64,000 nucleotides of DNA. Origin: Ctenosaura bakeri (Eukaryota; Chordata; Lepidosauria; Squamata; Iguanidae). This document shows, in pieces, positions 1 to 10,240 of the stretch; the first letter of the stretch is position 1; each line of letters opens with the position of its first letter. The notes below the pieces were generated by a model, which ran no database searches, was not told the DNA's origin, and saw only the letters and a list, made by a program, of their open reading frames with translations. A program made the position numbers and the translations under genes. The stretch lies in the NCBI GenBank assembly GCA_948474755.1, contig CAOLHI010001140.1, positions 310,001 to 374,000 on the forward strand, in the 5' to 3' direction.

Positions 1-65
1 TGTTCCAAATTCAAAATGCAGCCCTATGAATGCCACTCACAAATATGTTCCATTGACCTCAGTGG
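1..65. other. Unassigned left edge
   Basis: Short sequence before the first palindromic element; nothing recognised. Confidence 0.5.
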
Positions 66-245
66 GGCCATTTCCGCACTAGCTTGTTATAGTGCGATGA
101 TTCCACTTACAGCAGCCTCTGGAATCCTGGGGTTTGCAGTTGCGGGAGGGGCCAACTGGCCCCTCCCGAAACTGCAAACCCCAGGATTCCAGAGGATGCT
201 GAAAGTGGAATCATCGCGCTATAACCGGCTAGTGCAGAAATGGCC
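66..245. mobile_element. Palindromic MITE-like element, copy 1
   Basis: 180 bp formed by two arms of about 88 bp (66-153 and 158-245) that are near-perfect reverse complements around a 4 bp loop. The termini read GGCCATTTC and GAAATGGCC. There is no coding capacity. The same arms recur at 1502, 11722, 15910 and 46211, so this is a dispersed non-autonomous DNA element, not a chance hairpin. I cannot assign its transposase superfamily. Confidence 0.85.
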
Positions 246-767
246 TGGGACTCCTTTCCAGGGAGAGGAAGCAGGGTGCAGCAGCATTGGGCTCAATAGG
301 ACTCGGATCAGAGTAAACACGCACAGGGTGGATATGCACGGTTCTGTCCCAAAGGAATTTTTCACAGGAATTAGTGGTTATTTGCAACATGGCAACTGTT
401 TCCTACACATTTAAAAACAAAACTAAAGTACACTGCAACGGCTTTATGGGCTGAATAAATGGGATAATGACCCCCAAATGGCCTAGAGATTATGCTTAAA
501 TTCAGAGCCTTTTATACTCATCATCATCATCATCATCATCACCATCATCGTGTGGGACTGGGAGCGAATCGCTTCTCCAGATCGAATGATCTCTCTCCGT
601 CAGACCCAGAAGGTCACAGCAAAAACAGAGGGAGGAAAACAGGTACAATCAATTTAGAACAATCACTCAACATTCAGGAAAAAAATTACTGGAAAGCACC
701 ATGCGCGTAATAAAAATAACTCACCTCCATCACCCTCATTAAGAGACCAATCTGTCATATTAATACC
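246..767. other. Non-coding stretch with a (TCA)n microsatellite
   Basis: No gene recognised. Around 280-335 there is a motif resembling a widespread amniote repeat (CAATAGGACTC then GAGTAAACA), too short to classify. A histidine-rich open frame at 492-710 is just the translated microsatellite. Confidence 0.5.
518..549 (+). repeat. (TCA)n microsatellite
   Basis: About ten TCA units with one ACC interruption near the 3' end. Confidence 0.95.
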
Positions 768-1470
768 TGGAGGTGTGGCAGCAGACAAGAAGCGACGTAA
801 ACTGGGACAACATGCATTGCTGGCAGCAAGATTGGCACATGCAAAGCACAGGAACAATTGGAATTAGCAACACTGAACAAATGGCTACGCAGACCGATGG
901 GAATCGTGGAAACGGACAATCTTACGCACGGGATCGTAAAAGACAGCGCACAAAGTGAACGTTTGTCCGAATGGAGGTCGTGGGTTGATTTCTTTATAAA
1001 TATGAAGGCCGTCTGATGACAATGTGTTTTAATAATTAAAATCAATATTATTACTTGAGAAGTGTAACAGTAGATTTAGAAGATGTATTCTGTTGTTTCA
1101 AAATGTTCTTTTTGTACAGGTTATTATATTTAGATCCATGATTATTAGTATAAAGTAATCTAGAATAAGTTATTAGGACCTTGAGGTAATCAAAGTGATT
1201 AAAATGATATGTGGTAAGCAATAATTATTTATAGGATAAAATGAAAGACTTAGTAGGTGTACATGTTTAAGTAATATGAGCTGTTTGCAACAAGAGCGGG
1301 AACTAATCTTATGTTTTGCTAATATTTGTTTTAGTTGTGTGTTGATGTCTGTTTACGTTTGTATGGATGTATTTTTTGTTGTTGTTTCATATGTGTGGAT
1401 TGTGCTGGTTTTTTAAAAAAAAATATATATTTATTTTTTTTAAAAAAATACCTGAAGGTGCAAGACAGGC
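768..1470 (+). mobile_element. L1-clade LINE, 3' end of ORF2 plus 3' UTR
   Basis: A frame at about 850-1016 reads QEQLELATLNKWLRRPMGIV then ETDNLTHGI and EWRSWVDFFINMKAV before a stop. This is the layout of the L1 ORF2 C-terminal tail (W.. then ETD.LT, then W..W.DF). Just upstream the adjacent frame reads ALLAARLAHAKH, so a 1-nt frameshift separates the two parts. AT-rich sequence follows to an A/T-rich run near 1420-1450 that could be the tail. Clade assignment rests on protein pattern alone. Confidence 0.6.
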
Positions 1471-1501
1471 TGAGTCCCCAGCTGCAGAAATGAGAGACAC
1501 T

Positions 1502-1589
1502 GGCCCTTTCTGCATGACACTCTTATTGCGCGATTATTCCACTTTCAACCTCCTAGGGAATCCTGGGATTTGTAGTTTTGGGAGGGGCC
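1502..1589 (+). mobile_element. Palindromic MITE-like element, single left arm (copy 2)
   Basis: One 88 bp arm of the family (ATTATTCCACTTTCAACCTC then GGAATCCTGGGATTTG) ending GGGAGGGGCC exactly where the palindrome centre should be. The other arm is absent; a CR1 3' fragment begins at this point. Confidence 0.75.
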
Positions 1590-1925
1590 AGCAGGACAAG
1601 ATAATTGAAGGGATGCCATGTAGAGGAGGGAGAGGGCTTGTTTTCTGCTGCTCCAGAGACCAGGACAAGGAGCAATGGATTCAAGCTGCAGGAAAGGAGA
1701 TTCCGCCTGAACCTCAGGAAGAACTTCCTAACGGTCAGGGCTGTCCGGCAGTGGAAGATGCTGCCTCAGTGGAGTGTGGTGGAGTCTCCTTATTTGGAGG
1801 TTTTTAAGCAGAGGCTGGATGGTCATTTGTTGGGAATGCTTTGTTGGGTGTTCTTGCAGAGAAGGGGGTTGGACTAGATGGTCCCTGGGGTCTCTTCCAA
1901 CTCTACATTTCTATGATTCTGTGAT
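1590..1925 (+). mobile_element. CR1 LINE 3' fragment
   Basis: 5'-truncated CR1 encoding the ORF2 C-terminal tail ([15 protein letters not shown]) plus the 3' UTR (GGACTAGATGGTCCCTGGGG) and a degraded ATTCTATG tail. Frames are broken. Confidence 0.9.
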
Positions 1926-2940
1926 TCATATGTTGACCTCTGGTGACACCCAGATGCAAAACCAGGGCTTGGTGCTCCCTCTTACAGCACAGTTTGGTAT
2001 TAATTAATGAGGAAGAACACCGAAAGCTGCCATTTTAGGCAGGGAGACCCGGGAGTTTGTACACAGGCGTAGCTCAGTTGAAGAGGCACCTGGCAAGGAA
2101 GCTGCTTTTTACAAAGTCTTTTTATGGGAGCTCTGTCTAGCCCCTCCTTTCTTCCTCTGTCTAACTGGAAGGTTTTTTGCAGCATTGGTATTGGAAGGAT
2201 GGTGAGGGAGGGCTGGAGAAAGACAGGCTTCCGTTGTTGGGGTACAGCCGGTGTGTCTGCAGAGAACAGTGCAATGCAGCTTGAGCTGGGAAGGAACGGG
2301 ATTCTCCTCCGGCCGACCCTACTGGAGCCGTGCGTGCTTACCTGCAACAGGCGAGGGAAACAGCAGCTGCCACCAGAATTGCCTCCAGATCAGGTGTGGA
2401 GAGCAAAACGGACAGCGGAAGCAGGGAAAGCAGGTGACCCGGCCTCACCCGCCACCTGGCATCTTGGAAAGCATAGATCTGTAATATATGGCACCAAAAT
2501 AGAAATCAAAATAGAAAAGTGGAGGCTATTGAAAGAAAAGAAAATCATGCCCAGATGCTTTTTGGAAGAAGCTTTCAAGTCATCTCTGGAAGACCCAGAA
2601 AGTTTATCTTTACCTCTGCAAGGCTTACCTGCTTCATTTCACATGTGCATAGTAACATGTTGGCCTGCTCTTCTCTCTTCTGGTCTAGGAACCTATTCCT
2701 ATTCTGCCCATGTTATTACTGTTTCTGGCACCAAACTTTTGGTTAAAGAAGCAAAGGGTGGGGACACCTCTACTTTGCTAACTGAGGCTCACCTGGACTG
2801 AGCTTAGGAAAGGCAAGACTCAGCCCCCTCCTCTCCTGCCCCCCACCCCGCTGAGGAAACCACGTGCAAATTGCTCTTGCTCTTCTAACGCGCTTTGCAG
2901 CAAGGAAAGTAAACTGAGGACCAAGAGGGAAAGCTTGAGG
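1926..2940. other. Non-coding stretch containing a SINE-like repeat
   Basis: Apart from the repeat listed at 2060-2300 I recognise nothing. The 225-codon open frame at 2124-2801 starts in that repeat and has no recognisable domain. Confidence 0.5.
2060..2300 (+). mobile_element. SINE-like repeat, copy 1 (possible tRNA head)
   Basis: It begins with GGCGTAGCTCAGTTG, resembling a tRNA A box, and the following 230 bp align with the reverse complement of 15590-15800. Shared blocks include CTCTGTCTA, AGGATGGTGA and GAGGGCTGGAGA. The tRNA origin is tentative. Confidence 0.6.
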
Positions 2941-2944
2941 AGGA

Positions 2945-3050
2945 CAACTCAAAAGCAGCTGAAGAGTGAGTGGGAGGGCAGAGGATTAATCAGGGCGGTG
3001 CCAGCCAAGCTGGGTTAATTGCAGGGCGAGCTGTCCCTCTCACCTGTCAT
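2945..3050. promoter_or_regulatory. Candidate regulatory block abutting a CR1 insertion
   Basis: A repeat-free stretch with AAGCAGCTGAAG (E-box), GGATTAATCAGG and GGGTTAATTGCAG (homeodomain-type sites) and CTCACCTGTCA, ending abruptly where the CR1 begins. Function is inferred from motif content only. Confidence 0.35.
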
Positions 3051-4711
3051 AGAAGGATACAAGCACTCAGCCTGGCGGTTGGGGAGCGGGGGAGGAAGCA
3101 GGGGAAATGAGGCACATAATAGGTAGAGAGGAGGTACAGGAATACCTGGCCACATTGGATGAATTCAAGTCTCCAGGGCCAGATGAATTGCATCCTAGGA
3201 TATTAAAAGAGCTGGCAGAGGTCATTTCGGAACCGCTTGCTATAATCTTTGAGAAATCTTGGAGGACGGGAGAAGTTCCAGCAGACTGGAAGAGAGCAAA
3301 TGTTATTCCCATCTTCAAGAAGGGAAAAAAGAGGACCCAAATAATTATCGCCCAGTCAGCCTGACATCAGTACCCGGAAAGATCCTGGAGCAGATCATTA
3401 AGCAGTCAGTTTCTAATCATTTAGAAAGCAACGCGGTAATCACGAGAAGTCAACATGGATTTCTCAAAAATAAGTCATGCCAGACTAATCTTATCTCTTT
3501 TTATGACAGAGTTACTAGCTTGATAGATGAAGGGAGTGCTGTGGATGTAGCATATCTCGATTTCAGGAAGGCCTTCGACAAAGTTCCCCATGACATTCTT
3601 GCAAAGAAGCTGGTAAAATGTGGGCTGGACAGGGCTACTGTTAGTTGGATTTGTAATTGGTTGACCGACCGAACCCAAAGGGTGATCACCAATGGCTGCT
3701 TTTCATCCTGGAGAGGAATGACTAGCGGGGGGCCACAGGGTTCTGTCCTGGGCCCAGGGCTGTTCAATATTTTTATCAATGACTTGGATGAAGGAGCGGA
3801 GGGCATGCTCATCAAATTTGCAGATGACACCAAATTGGGAGGGGTTGCTAATACGCCAGAGGACAGGATCAAAATTCAAAATGACCTGGATAGATTGGAG
3901 AGCTGGGCCAAGGCTAACAAAATGAAATTCAACAGAGGAAGTGTGAGGTCCTACACTTAGGCAGAAATAATGGAATCCACAAATACAGGATGGGGGACAC
4001 GTGGCTGGATAGCAGTACGTGTGAAAGGGATCTAGGAGTCTTCATAGACCACAAGCTGAACATGAATCAGCAGTGTGATGCGGCAGCCAAGAAAGCCAAT
4101 GCAATTCTCAGCTGCATCAATAGGAGTATGGTGTCTAGATCAAGGGAGGTACTGGTACCACTCTACTCTGCTTTGGTTAGACCTCATCTTGAATCCTGTG
4201 TCCAGTTCTGGGCACCCCAATTCAAGGAGGACATGGTCAAGCTGGAGCAAGTCCAGAGGAGGGCGACCAAAATGGTGAGAGGCCTGGAAGCCATGCCCTA
4301 TGGGGATAGACTTAGAGAGCTGGGTATGTTTAGTCTGCAGAAGAGAAGGTTAAGAGGGGACATGATAGCCATGTTTAAATATTTGAAGGGATGCCACGTA
4401 GAGGAAGGAGAGGGCTTGTTTTCTGCTGCTCCAGAGACCAGGACAAGGGGCAACGGATTCAAGCTGCAGGAAAGGAGATTCCACCTGGACCTCAGGAAGA
4501 ACTTCCTGACAGTCAGGGCTGTCCGGCAGTGGAATCTGCTGCCTCCATGGAGTGTGGTGGAGTCTCCTTCCTTGGAGGTTTTTAAGCAGAGGCTGGATGG
4601 CCATCTGTCCAAGGGAGTGCTTTGAGGGTGTTCCTGCATGGCAGAAGGGGGTTGGACTGGATGGCCCCTGGGGTCTCTTCCAACTCTACATTTCTATGAT
4701 TCTATGATTCT
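3051..4711 (+). mobile_element. CR1 LINE, 5'-truncated copy (RT half of ORF2 plus 3' UTR)
   Basis: It is collinear with 8077-9728 and 60020-61672, starting at the position equivalent to AGAAGGATACAAGCACTC and ending in an ATTCTATG-type tail. It retains the reverse-transcriptase and C-terminal regions. Close similarity to the two longer copies suggests insertions from one young subfamily. Confidence 0.95.
3107..4625 (+). pseudogene. CR1 ORF2 (reverse transcriptase) remnant
   Basis: Reverse-transcriptase blocks appear in order: [36 protein letters not shown], then [10 protein letters not shown] and the catalytic [10 protein letters not shown]. Two single-base losses break the frame, in the A-run near 3325-3330 and near 3936. 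The GVPQG motif has become GGPQG. The endonuclease is missing. It cannot encode a working enzyme. Confidence 0.93.
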
Positions 4712-4880
4712 ATAATCCTGGAGTCAGAAGGGACCTCAAAGGCCACCAAGTCCATTCCCTGCCATTCAGGGATTCACAGCTGAAACATCCCCCTGCCAGA
4801 CAGGCGGCCATCTGACTTCTGCACAAAAACCTCCAAAGGCAAAGAGTCACCGACCTTCTTTTGGCACCCTTCGGACTAAG
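4712..4880 (-). mobile_element. CR1 3'-end fragment, opposite orientation
   Basis: It starts ATCCTGGAGTCAGAAGGGAC and continues CCAAGTCCATTCCCTGCC, an antisense CR1 3' UTR of an older subfamily. It lies tail-to-tail directly against the CR1 ending at 4711. Confidence 0.75.
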
Positions 4881-5580
4881 GAGCTTATTTCACAAGCACT
4901 TGTGGGCTCCGGATGCACCGGAGGAAGCCTCAGCAGACAGACAAGCAGACAGCTGAGGTGTGTGGCGTGTAACATAAATGGGAAAAAGTGTGCAATCCTG
5001 CATCTGTGGAGGAGGAAGGGGCTCTGTCGCTGCCATGCAGCTGAAGCCTCTCTGAGAGAAAGGGGTCTTCCAACAAAGGAGCCCCTGCCACATTCTTCAA
5101 AGGGCCCTCTCCCCACATCCTGCTCTGAGGGGGCAGCAGGGTTGCTTTTTGCTGGGGATCACAGAAGCACAAAGTTGGAAGGCCCCTGGCGGCCATCTAG
5201 CCCAACTCCGTTCTGCCATGGAGGAAATCCACATCTGAGGCCTCCCTGGGCTTGCTGCCCTGCCGCTGCCCAAAAGCCTCCCGAGGGGGGACGTGTCCAG
5301 AGGGTGGACTGGGAGAGCCTTGTGCATTTTCAGCAAAGGTTGGCTGGCTGACCGGCAGGCAAAAGCACAACCTAATTGACACTCTTGACAGAGAAAAGCC
5401 TTTTTGCTGCTCCTGCCAAGATGTTCCGGAGGGAGGCGGACGCATCAGGCCGGGAAGGTGTCATTCAGGGAAGGAGAGGGGCTGGAGCTGTCCAGCCGGG
5501 GTCTCTGGGGAGCCCAACTCGTGTCCTCTCTCCCTTTCTTTCCCCCTTTGGGAGCCCAAGAGGGCCAGCCTCCCCCCACA
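4881..5580. other. Non-coding stretch with one short CR1 scrap
   Basis: No gene recognised. Overlapping open frames on both strands here reflect GC-rich DNA. Confidence 0.5.
5155..5235 (-). mobile_element. Short antisense CR1 3' scrap
   Basis: GGGATCACAGAAGCACAAAG then GTTGGAAGGCCCCTGG and CCAACTCCGTTCTGCCATGG is a decayed antisense CR1 3' UTR. Confidence 0.6.
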
Positions 5581-5925
5581 GGCCCCAAGGTGGCCGACAC
5601 GGCCCTTTGTCTCCCCGGACAAAGCCCGCTTTCTGCTCCGGTGGCTCCGAACAAAGCTCTCCATTAACTCTGGCCCTGCCTGAGCCGCACGTGCAACAAA
5701 GGGCCCGACACGGCGTCCCGGCCCTGATACAAGCCGGGAAACAAGCGGCGCGAGGGGTCCCTCCAGCCGGAATCATGCGCTTGGTGTCAGCGCATACATT
5801 TACCTACCTCAGAGCCTATTCAGGGCCGCTCAGGCGGAGGAAGGTCAACATGGAGAGCGGACGGGGAGGCCGGGCGTAGCCATGGCAGCCGGGGAGGAGG
5901 CGGCGGATGGGGGGAGAGGGGGAGG
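5581..5925. promoter_or_regulatory. CpG-rich block containing a duplicated putative regulatory element (copy 1)
   Basis: CpG-dense sequence (many more CpGs than the surrounding repeats) with no recognisable transposon. Three blocks, AACAAAGGGCC (5695), ACAAGCCGGGAAACAAG (5729) and CATTTACCTACCTC..ATTCAGGG (5797-5825), recur in the same order and strand at 19206-19363. AACAAAG resembles a SOX/TCF site. Nothing suggests a coding exon. A regulatory role is inference. Confidence 0.45.
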
Positions 5926-6302
5926 GGGGCCTTTTGGAAGACCCCCAAAGATTGGAGGGTGCTCGGGACCCCACAAGAGGCCTCAAGAGGGCCTCAGAAC
6001 AAATGTGGCAACTAACCTCACACCGGGGCAAAACCAACAGTGAGGACATGCATGGCAAGAGAAAGGAGACAGAGGGAGCAAACACACTTTGCGGGGTTTA
6101 CACAGGAAATTAAGACATGGCAGGTGGAGAGAGGGTCCACAAATGCCACTTTGGGCTGGGTCTGCAAAAACTCTCCAGCCCCTAAGGAAGGGACCCTTCA
6201 GTTTAGAGCCTTCCAGTCAAAAGGAAAGGAAAGAAAAGGGGAGGAGGAGGGGGGAAGAACAGCGTCATGGGGGGGGGGACAGAGGAGGGAAGGCTATCAG
6301 CA

Positions 6303-6420
6303 GGCATGGGTGGATGGCCATTTGCTGGGTGGGTGGGGGGCTTCGAGTGTCTGTTCCTGCATGGCAGAAGGGGGATGCAGTCGATGGCCATTGTGGTCTC
6401 TCCAAACACTATGGTTCTAT
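6303..6420 (+). mobile_element. CR1 3' fragment
   Basis: TGGGTGGATGGCCATTTGCT then TGTTCCTGCATGGCAGAAGG and a degraded TATGGTTCTAT tail: the end of CR1 ORF2 and 3' UTR. Confidence 0.7.
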
Positions 6421-6565
6421 ATAAACTACAAACACATAAAGCCACTTAAACACATAAAAGACTATACACGGACATCCTCTCTTATGAATATAGCAATTTA
6501 ACATTCATAGCTTAAAATCCACTGGGTAGGCCTGCTGGAAGAAATAAATCTTAAGAAGTATTAAA
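6421..6565 (-). mobile_element. L2 LINE 3' tail, left part (split by CR1)
   Basis: AT-rich antisense L2 3' tail with TAGGCCTGCTGGAAGAAATA near the right end. It stops at GAAGTATTAAA, the same 11 bases that restart the flank after the CR1 at 9729. It is therefore the left half of the L2 that continues at 9729-10240. Confidence 0.65.
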
Positions 6566-6909
6566 GTATGCACATGGTGCCGCCAACAACGGTTTGGGTT
6601 TTTGGAACACGGCCTGAATTTCCATGAACATGGGCTTCTGGCGAGGGATGGGCTGCACCTCACAAAACTGGGCAGGAATGTTTTTGCAAACAGTCTCGCA
6701 CGGAGGATTAAGAGGTCTTTAAACTAAGTTTCGCTGGGGAGGGAGACAATATTATTCAGGGCAAGGACTCGGAGAGCACAGGGGGGAAAGGCCCAAATGA
6801 TACTGGACAAGTAGTACAAGCGGCCAATGGCGGGAGGAGTAGAATCAATAGTACAGGACTTGCAGGAAGGGCCCAGGGACTTAAGTGTCTCTACACGAAT
6901 GCAAGGAGT

Positions 6910-7491
6910 ATGGGAAACAAGCAGGATGAGCTTGTACTCCTAGTACAAGAAAATGAATACGATTTGATAGGCATCACTGAGACCTGGTGGGATGAGTCTC
7001 ATGATTGGAATACAGGAATAGAGGGGTATAGCCTATTCTGTAAAAATAGACCAAACAAGAAAGGAGGAGGAGTAGCCTTGTATGTCAAGGATGTTTTCAC
7101 CTGTGAAGAGATCCGGGACTTAAACCCAGAAAGCCAGGTAGAGAGCATTTGGGTAAGAATTAAGGCAGCGAGAAACAATAGGGATATTCTGGTGGGGGTT
7201 TACTACAGACCTCCAACCCAGGCTGAGGACTTGGATGACGCCTTCCTCAACCAAACGACTGCACATTCAAAGAGGAGAGATACAGTAATAATAGGAGATT
7301 TCAATTACCCGGATATATGCTGGCAGTCAAACTCTGCCAAGACAGCAAGGTCCAGCAAGTTTCTTGCTTGTCTTGCAGACAACTTCATGGTCCAGAAGGT
7401 GGAAGAGGCCACAAGGGGATCAAATATTCTAGATCTGATCCTGACCAACAAGGGTGACCTTGTGAATGAGGAGAAGTGGTTGGATCTTTAG
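6910..7491 (+). pseudogene. CR1 ORF2 endonuclease part (frameshifted)
   Basis: 193 codons of the APE-type endonuclease: [36 protein letters not shown] and [12 protein letters not shown]. The ATG at 6910 is inside a longer open frame that continues upstream ([13 protein letters not shown]), so it is not necessarily the true start. A one-base loss near 7472 relative to the copy at 58852 ends this part. Confidence 0.9.
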
Positions 7492-7579
7492 GGGGGAGTG
7501 ACCATGCCCTGTTGGAATTTAGCATTCAGTGGGAAGGAGAAGATAAGGGTAGCCAGACACTCATCTTAGATTTTAAAAA

Positions 7580-9643
7580 GTGGACTTCTGTAAACTTAGG
7601 GAGCTGCTGGCTGGAATTCCGTGGTCAGGAACAGTGAAAGGGAAAGGAGTTCAGGAGGCATGGGAGTTCCTTAAAAAGGAGATACTGAAGGCACAGTCTA
7701 AAACAGTGCCAATAAGGACGAAAAATGGAAGGCATCTGAAGAAGCCAGAATGGTTGACTAAAGAACTCTCAGCTGAGCTAAGAGTTAAGAGAAACACGTA
7801 TAGGAAATGGAAGAAGGGGGAAACCACCAAAGAAGAATTTAAGCAAGTAGCCAGGAGATGTAGGGAGGAGGTCAGAAAGGCTAAAGCACAGAACGAGCTT
7901 AGGCTGGCCAGAGACATTAAAAACAATAAAAAGGGCTTTTTTAAATATGTCCGCAGCAAAAGGAAAAAGAAGGAGACAGTAGGGTCGCTACGCAGAGAAG
8001 ATGGCGAATTACTCACAGGGGGGAGAGAAAAGGCAGAGCTACTTAACACCTTCTTTGCCTCCGTATTTTCCCAGAAGGATACAAGCACTCAACCTGGCGG
8101 TAGGGGAGCAGGGGAGGAAGCAGAGGAAATGAGGCACATAATAGGAAGAGAGGTGGTACAGGAATACCTGCCCGCACTGGATGAATTCAAGTCTCCAGGG
8201 CCAGATGAATTGCATCCTAGGATATTAAAAGAGCCGGCAGAGGTCATTTCGGAACCGCTTGCTATAATCTTTGAGAAATCTTGGAGGACAGGAGAAGTTC
8301 CAGCAGATTGGAAGAGAGCAAATGTTATTCCCATCTTCAAGAAGGGAAAAAAAGAGGACCCAAATAATTATCGCCCAGTCAGCCTGACATCAGTACCCGG
8401 AAAGATCCTGGAGCAGATCATTAAGCAGTCAGTTTCTAATCATTTAGAAAGCAACGCGGTAATCACGAGAAGTCAACATGGATTTCTCAAAAATAAGTCA
8501 TGCCAGACTAATCTGATCTCTTTTTATGATAGAGTTACTAGCTTGATAGATGAAGGGAGTGCTGTGGATGTAGCATATCTTGATTTCAGGAAGGCCTTTG
8601 ACAAAGTTCCCCATGACATTCTTGCAACGAAGCTGGTAAAATGTGGGCTGGACAGGGCTACTGTTAGTTGGATTTGTAATTGGTTGACCGACCGAACCCA
8701 AAGGGTGATCACGGATGGCTGCTTTTCATCCTGGAGAGAAGGGACTAGTGGGGTGCCACAGGGTTCTGTCCTAGGCCCAGGGCTGTTCAATGTTTTTATC
8801 AATGACTTGGATGTAGGAATAGAGGGCATGCTCATCAAATTTGCAGATGACACCAAATTGGGAGGGGTTGCTAATACGCCAGAGGACAGGATGAAAATTC
8901 AAAATGACCTGGATAGATTGGAGAGCTGGGCCAGGGCAAACAAAATGAAATTCAACAGAGAGAAGTGTAAGGTCCTACACTTAGGCAGAAATAATGGAAT
9001 ACAGAAATATAGGATGGGGGACACGTGGCTGGATAGCAGTACGTGTGAAAGGGATCTAGGAGTCTTCATAGACCACAAGCTGAACATGAGTCAGCAGTGT
9101 GATGCAGCAGCCAAGAAAGCCAATGCAATTCTTGGCTGCATCAATAGGAGTATGGTGTCTAGATCGAGGGAGGTACTGGTACCACTCTACTCTGCTTTGG
9201 TTAGACCCCATCTTGAATACTGTGTCCAGTTCTGGGCACCCCAATTCAAGGATATTGACAAGCTGGAGCAAGTCCAGTGGAGGGCGACCAAAATGGTGAG
9301 AGGCCTGGAAGCCATGAAGCCCTCTGAGGATAGACTTAGAGAGCTGGGTATGTTTAGTCTGCAGAAGAGAAGGTTAAGAGGGGACATGATAGCCATGTTT
9401 AAATATTTGAAGGGATGCCACGTAGAGGAAGGAGAGGGCTTGTTTTCTGCTGCTCCAGAGACCAGGACAAGGGGCAACGGATTCAAGCTGCAGGAAAGGA
9501 GATTCCACCTGAACCTCAGGAAGAACTTCCTGGCAGTCAGGGCTGTCCGGCAGTGGAATCGGCTGCCTCGGAGTGTAGTGGAGGCTCCTTCCTTGGAGGT
9601 TTTTAAGCAGAGACTGGATGGCCATCTGTCGGGATTGCTTTGA
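7580..9643 (+). pseudogene. CR1 ORF2 reverse transcriptase part, 687 codons open
   Basis: It follows a second one-base loss in the A-run near 7577 and then stays open to the natural stop. Blocks in order: [66 protein letters not shown] and [10 protein letters not shown] with the catalytic DD. The C terminus ends [16 protein letters not shown]. The apparent initiator MDFCKLREL is internal to ORF2. The RT looks intact, but the element as a whole is dead. Confidence 0.92.
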
Positions 9644-9728
9644 GGGTGTTCCTGCATGGCAGGGGGTTGGACTGGATGGCCTGTGAGGTCTCTTCCAACT
9701 CTGAATTTCTATGATTCTATGATTCTAT

Positions 9729-10240
9729 GAAGTATTAAATTCAGACAGTCTGTTTAGCTGTTGGATCTCTTCCAGCTGGCCATTCCACTGTCTTGGTGGC
9801 AGCTGATAAGAAGGTCCTCACGGTGACCGTTGCTGTCTAGTCCTGGCCAGTTGAAGTCAATGGCCCCCAGAGGACCTGAGCGTACGGGGCGGACTGTACA
9901 GGAGGAGGCAATCCGGCGGGTAACTTAGACCCAAACCATGTAGGGCTTTAAAGGTAATAACCGGCACTTTGTGCTTTGTCTGGAAACCAACTGGCAGCCA
10001 GTGGAGTGATTTTAATATTGGAGTGATACGCTGACTCCTTGCTGTACCTGTAACCAATCTGGCTGCCATATTTTGGAGCAGATGAATTTCTGAACTTGGT
10101 ACAAAGGTAGCCCCATGTAGAGGGCATTGCAGAAGTCCAGCCCTGAGGTCAAGATTACCAGCACACGCACTACCATCTTTAGGTCTCCCACTTCTACGAA
10201 GGGGCACAGTGGACGTATCGGCCAAAGCTGATGATAGGCA
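9729..10240 (-). mobile_element. L2 LINE 3' part of ORF2
   Basis: The reverse strand reads LDFCNALYMGLPL and SKIWQPDWL in one frame, and LLQNMAARLVTGTARSQRIT then PILKSLHWLPV and TFKALHGLGLSYPPD in another. This is the conserved L2 RT C-terminal segment. Frameshifts and stops are present. Its other end is at 6421-6565, before the nested CR1. Confidence 0.85.

Larger units (their letters stand above)
6566..9728 (+). mobile_element. CR1 LINE, 3.2 kb 5'-truncated copy inside an L2
   Basis: It begins near 6570 within the ORF1 esterase C terminus (homologous to 58513), carries most of ORF2 and the 3' UTR, and ends in ATTCTATGATTCTATGA. It is flanked by GAAGTATTAAA on both sides (6555-6565 and 9729-9739), a clear target-site duplication. 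It has split an older antisense L2. Confidence 0.95.

Noticed and set aside
492..710. Histidine-rich small protein
   Set aside because: The His run is a translated (TCA)n microsatellite.
2124..2801. 225-codon plus-strand open frame
   Set aside because: It begins inside a SINE-like repeat, shows no domain or codon pattern and has no plausible splice context.
7651..8088. 145-codon minus-strand frame, also seen at 59595-60032
   Set aside because: Antisense shadow of CR1 ORF2; recurs wherever the element does.
6910..9643. Host reverse-transcriptase or endonuclease gene
   Set aside because: The reading frames belong to a CR1 retrotransposon with its characteristic tail, target-site duplication and frameshifts.
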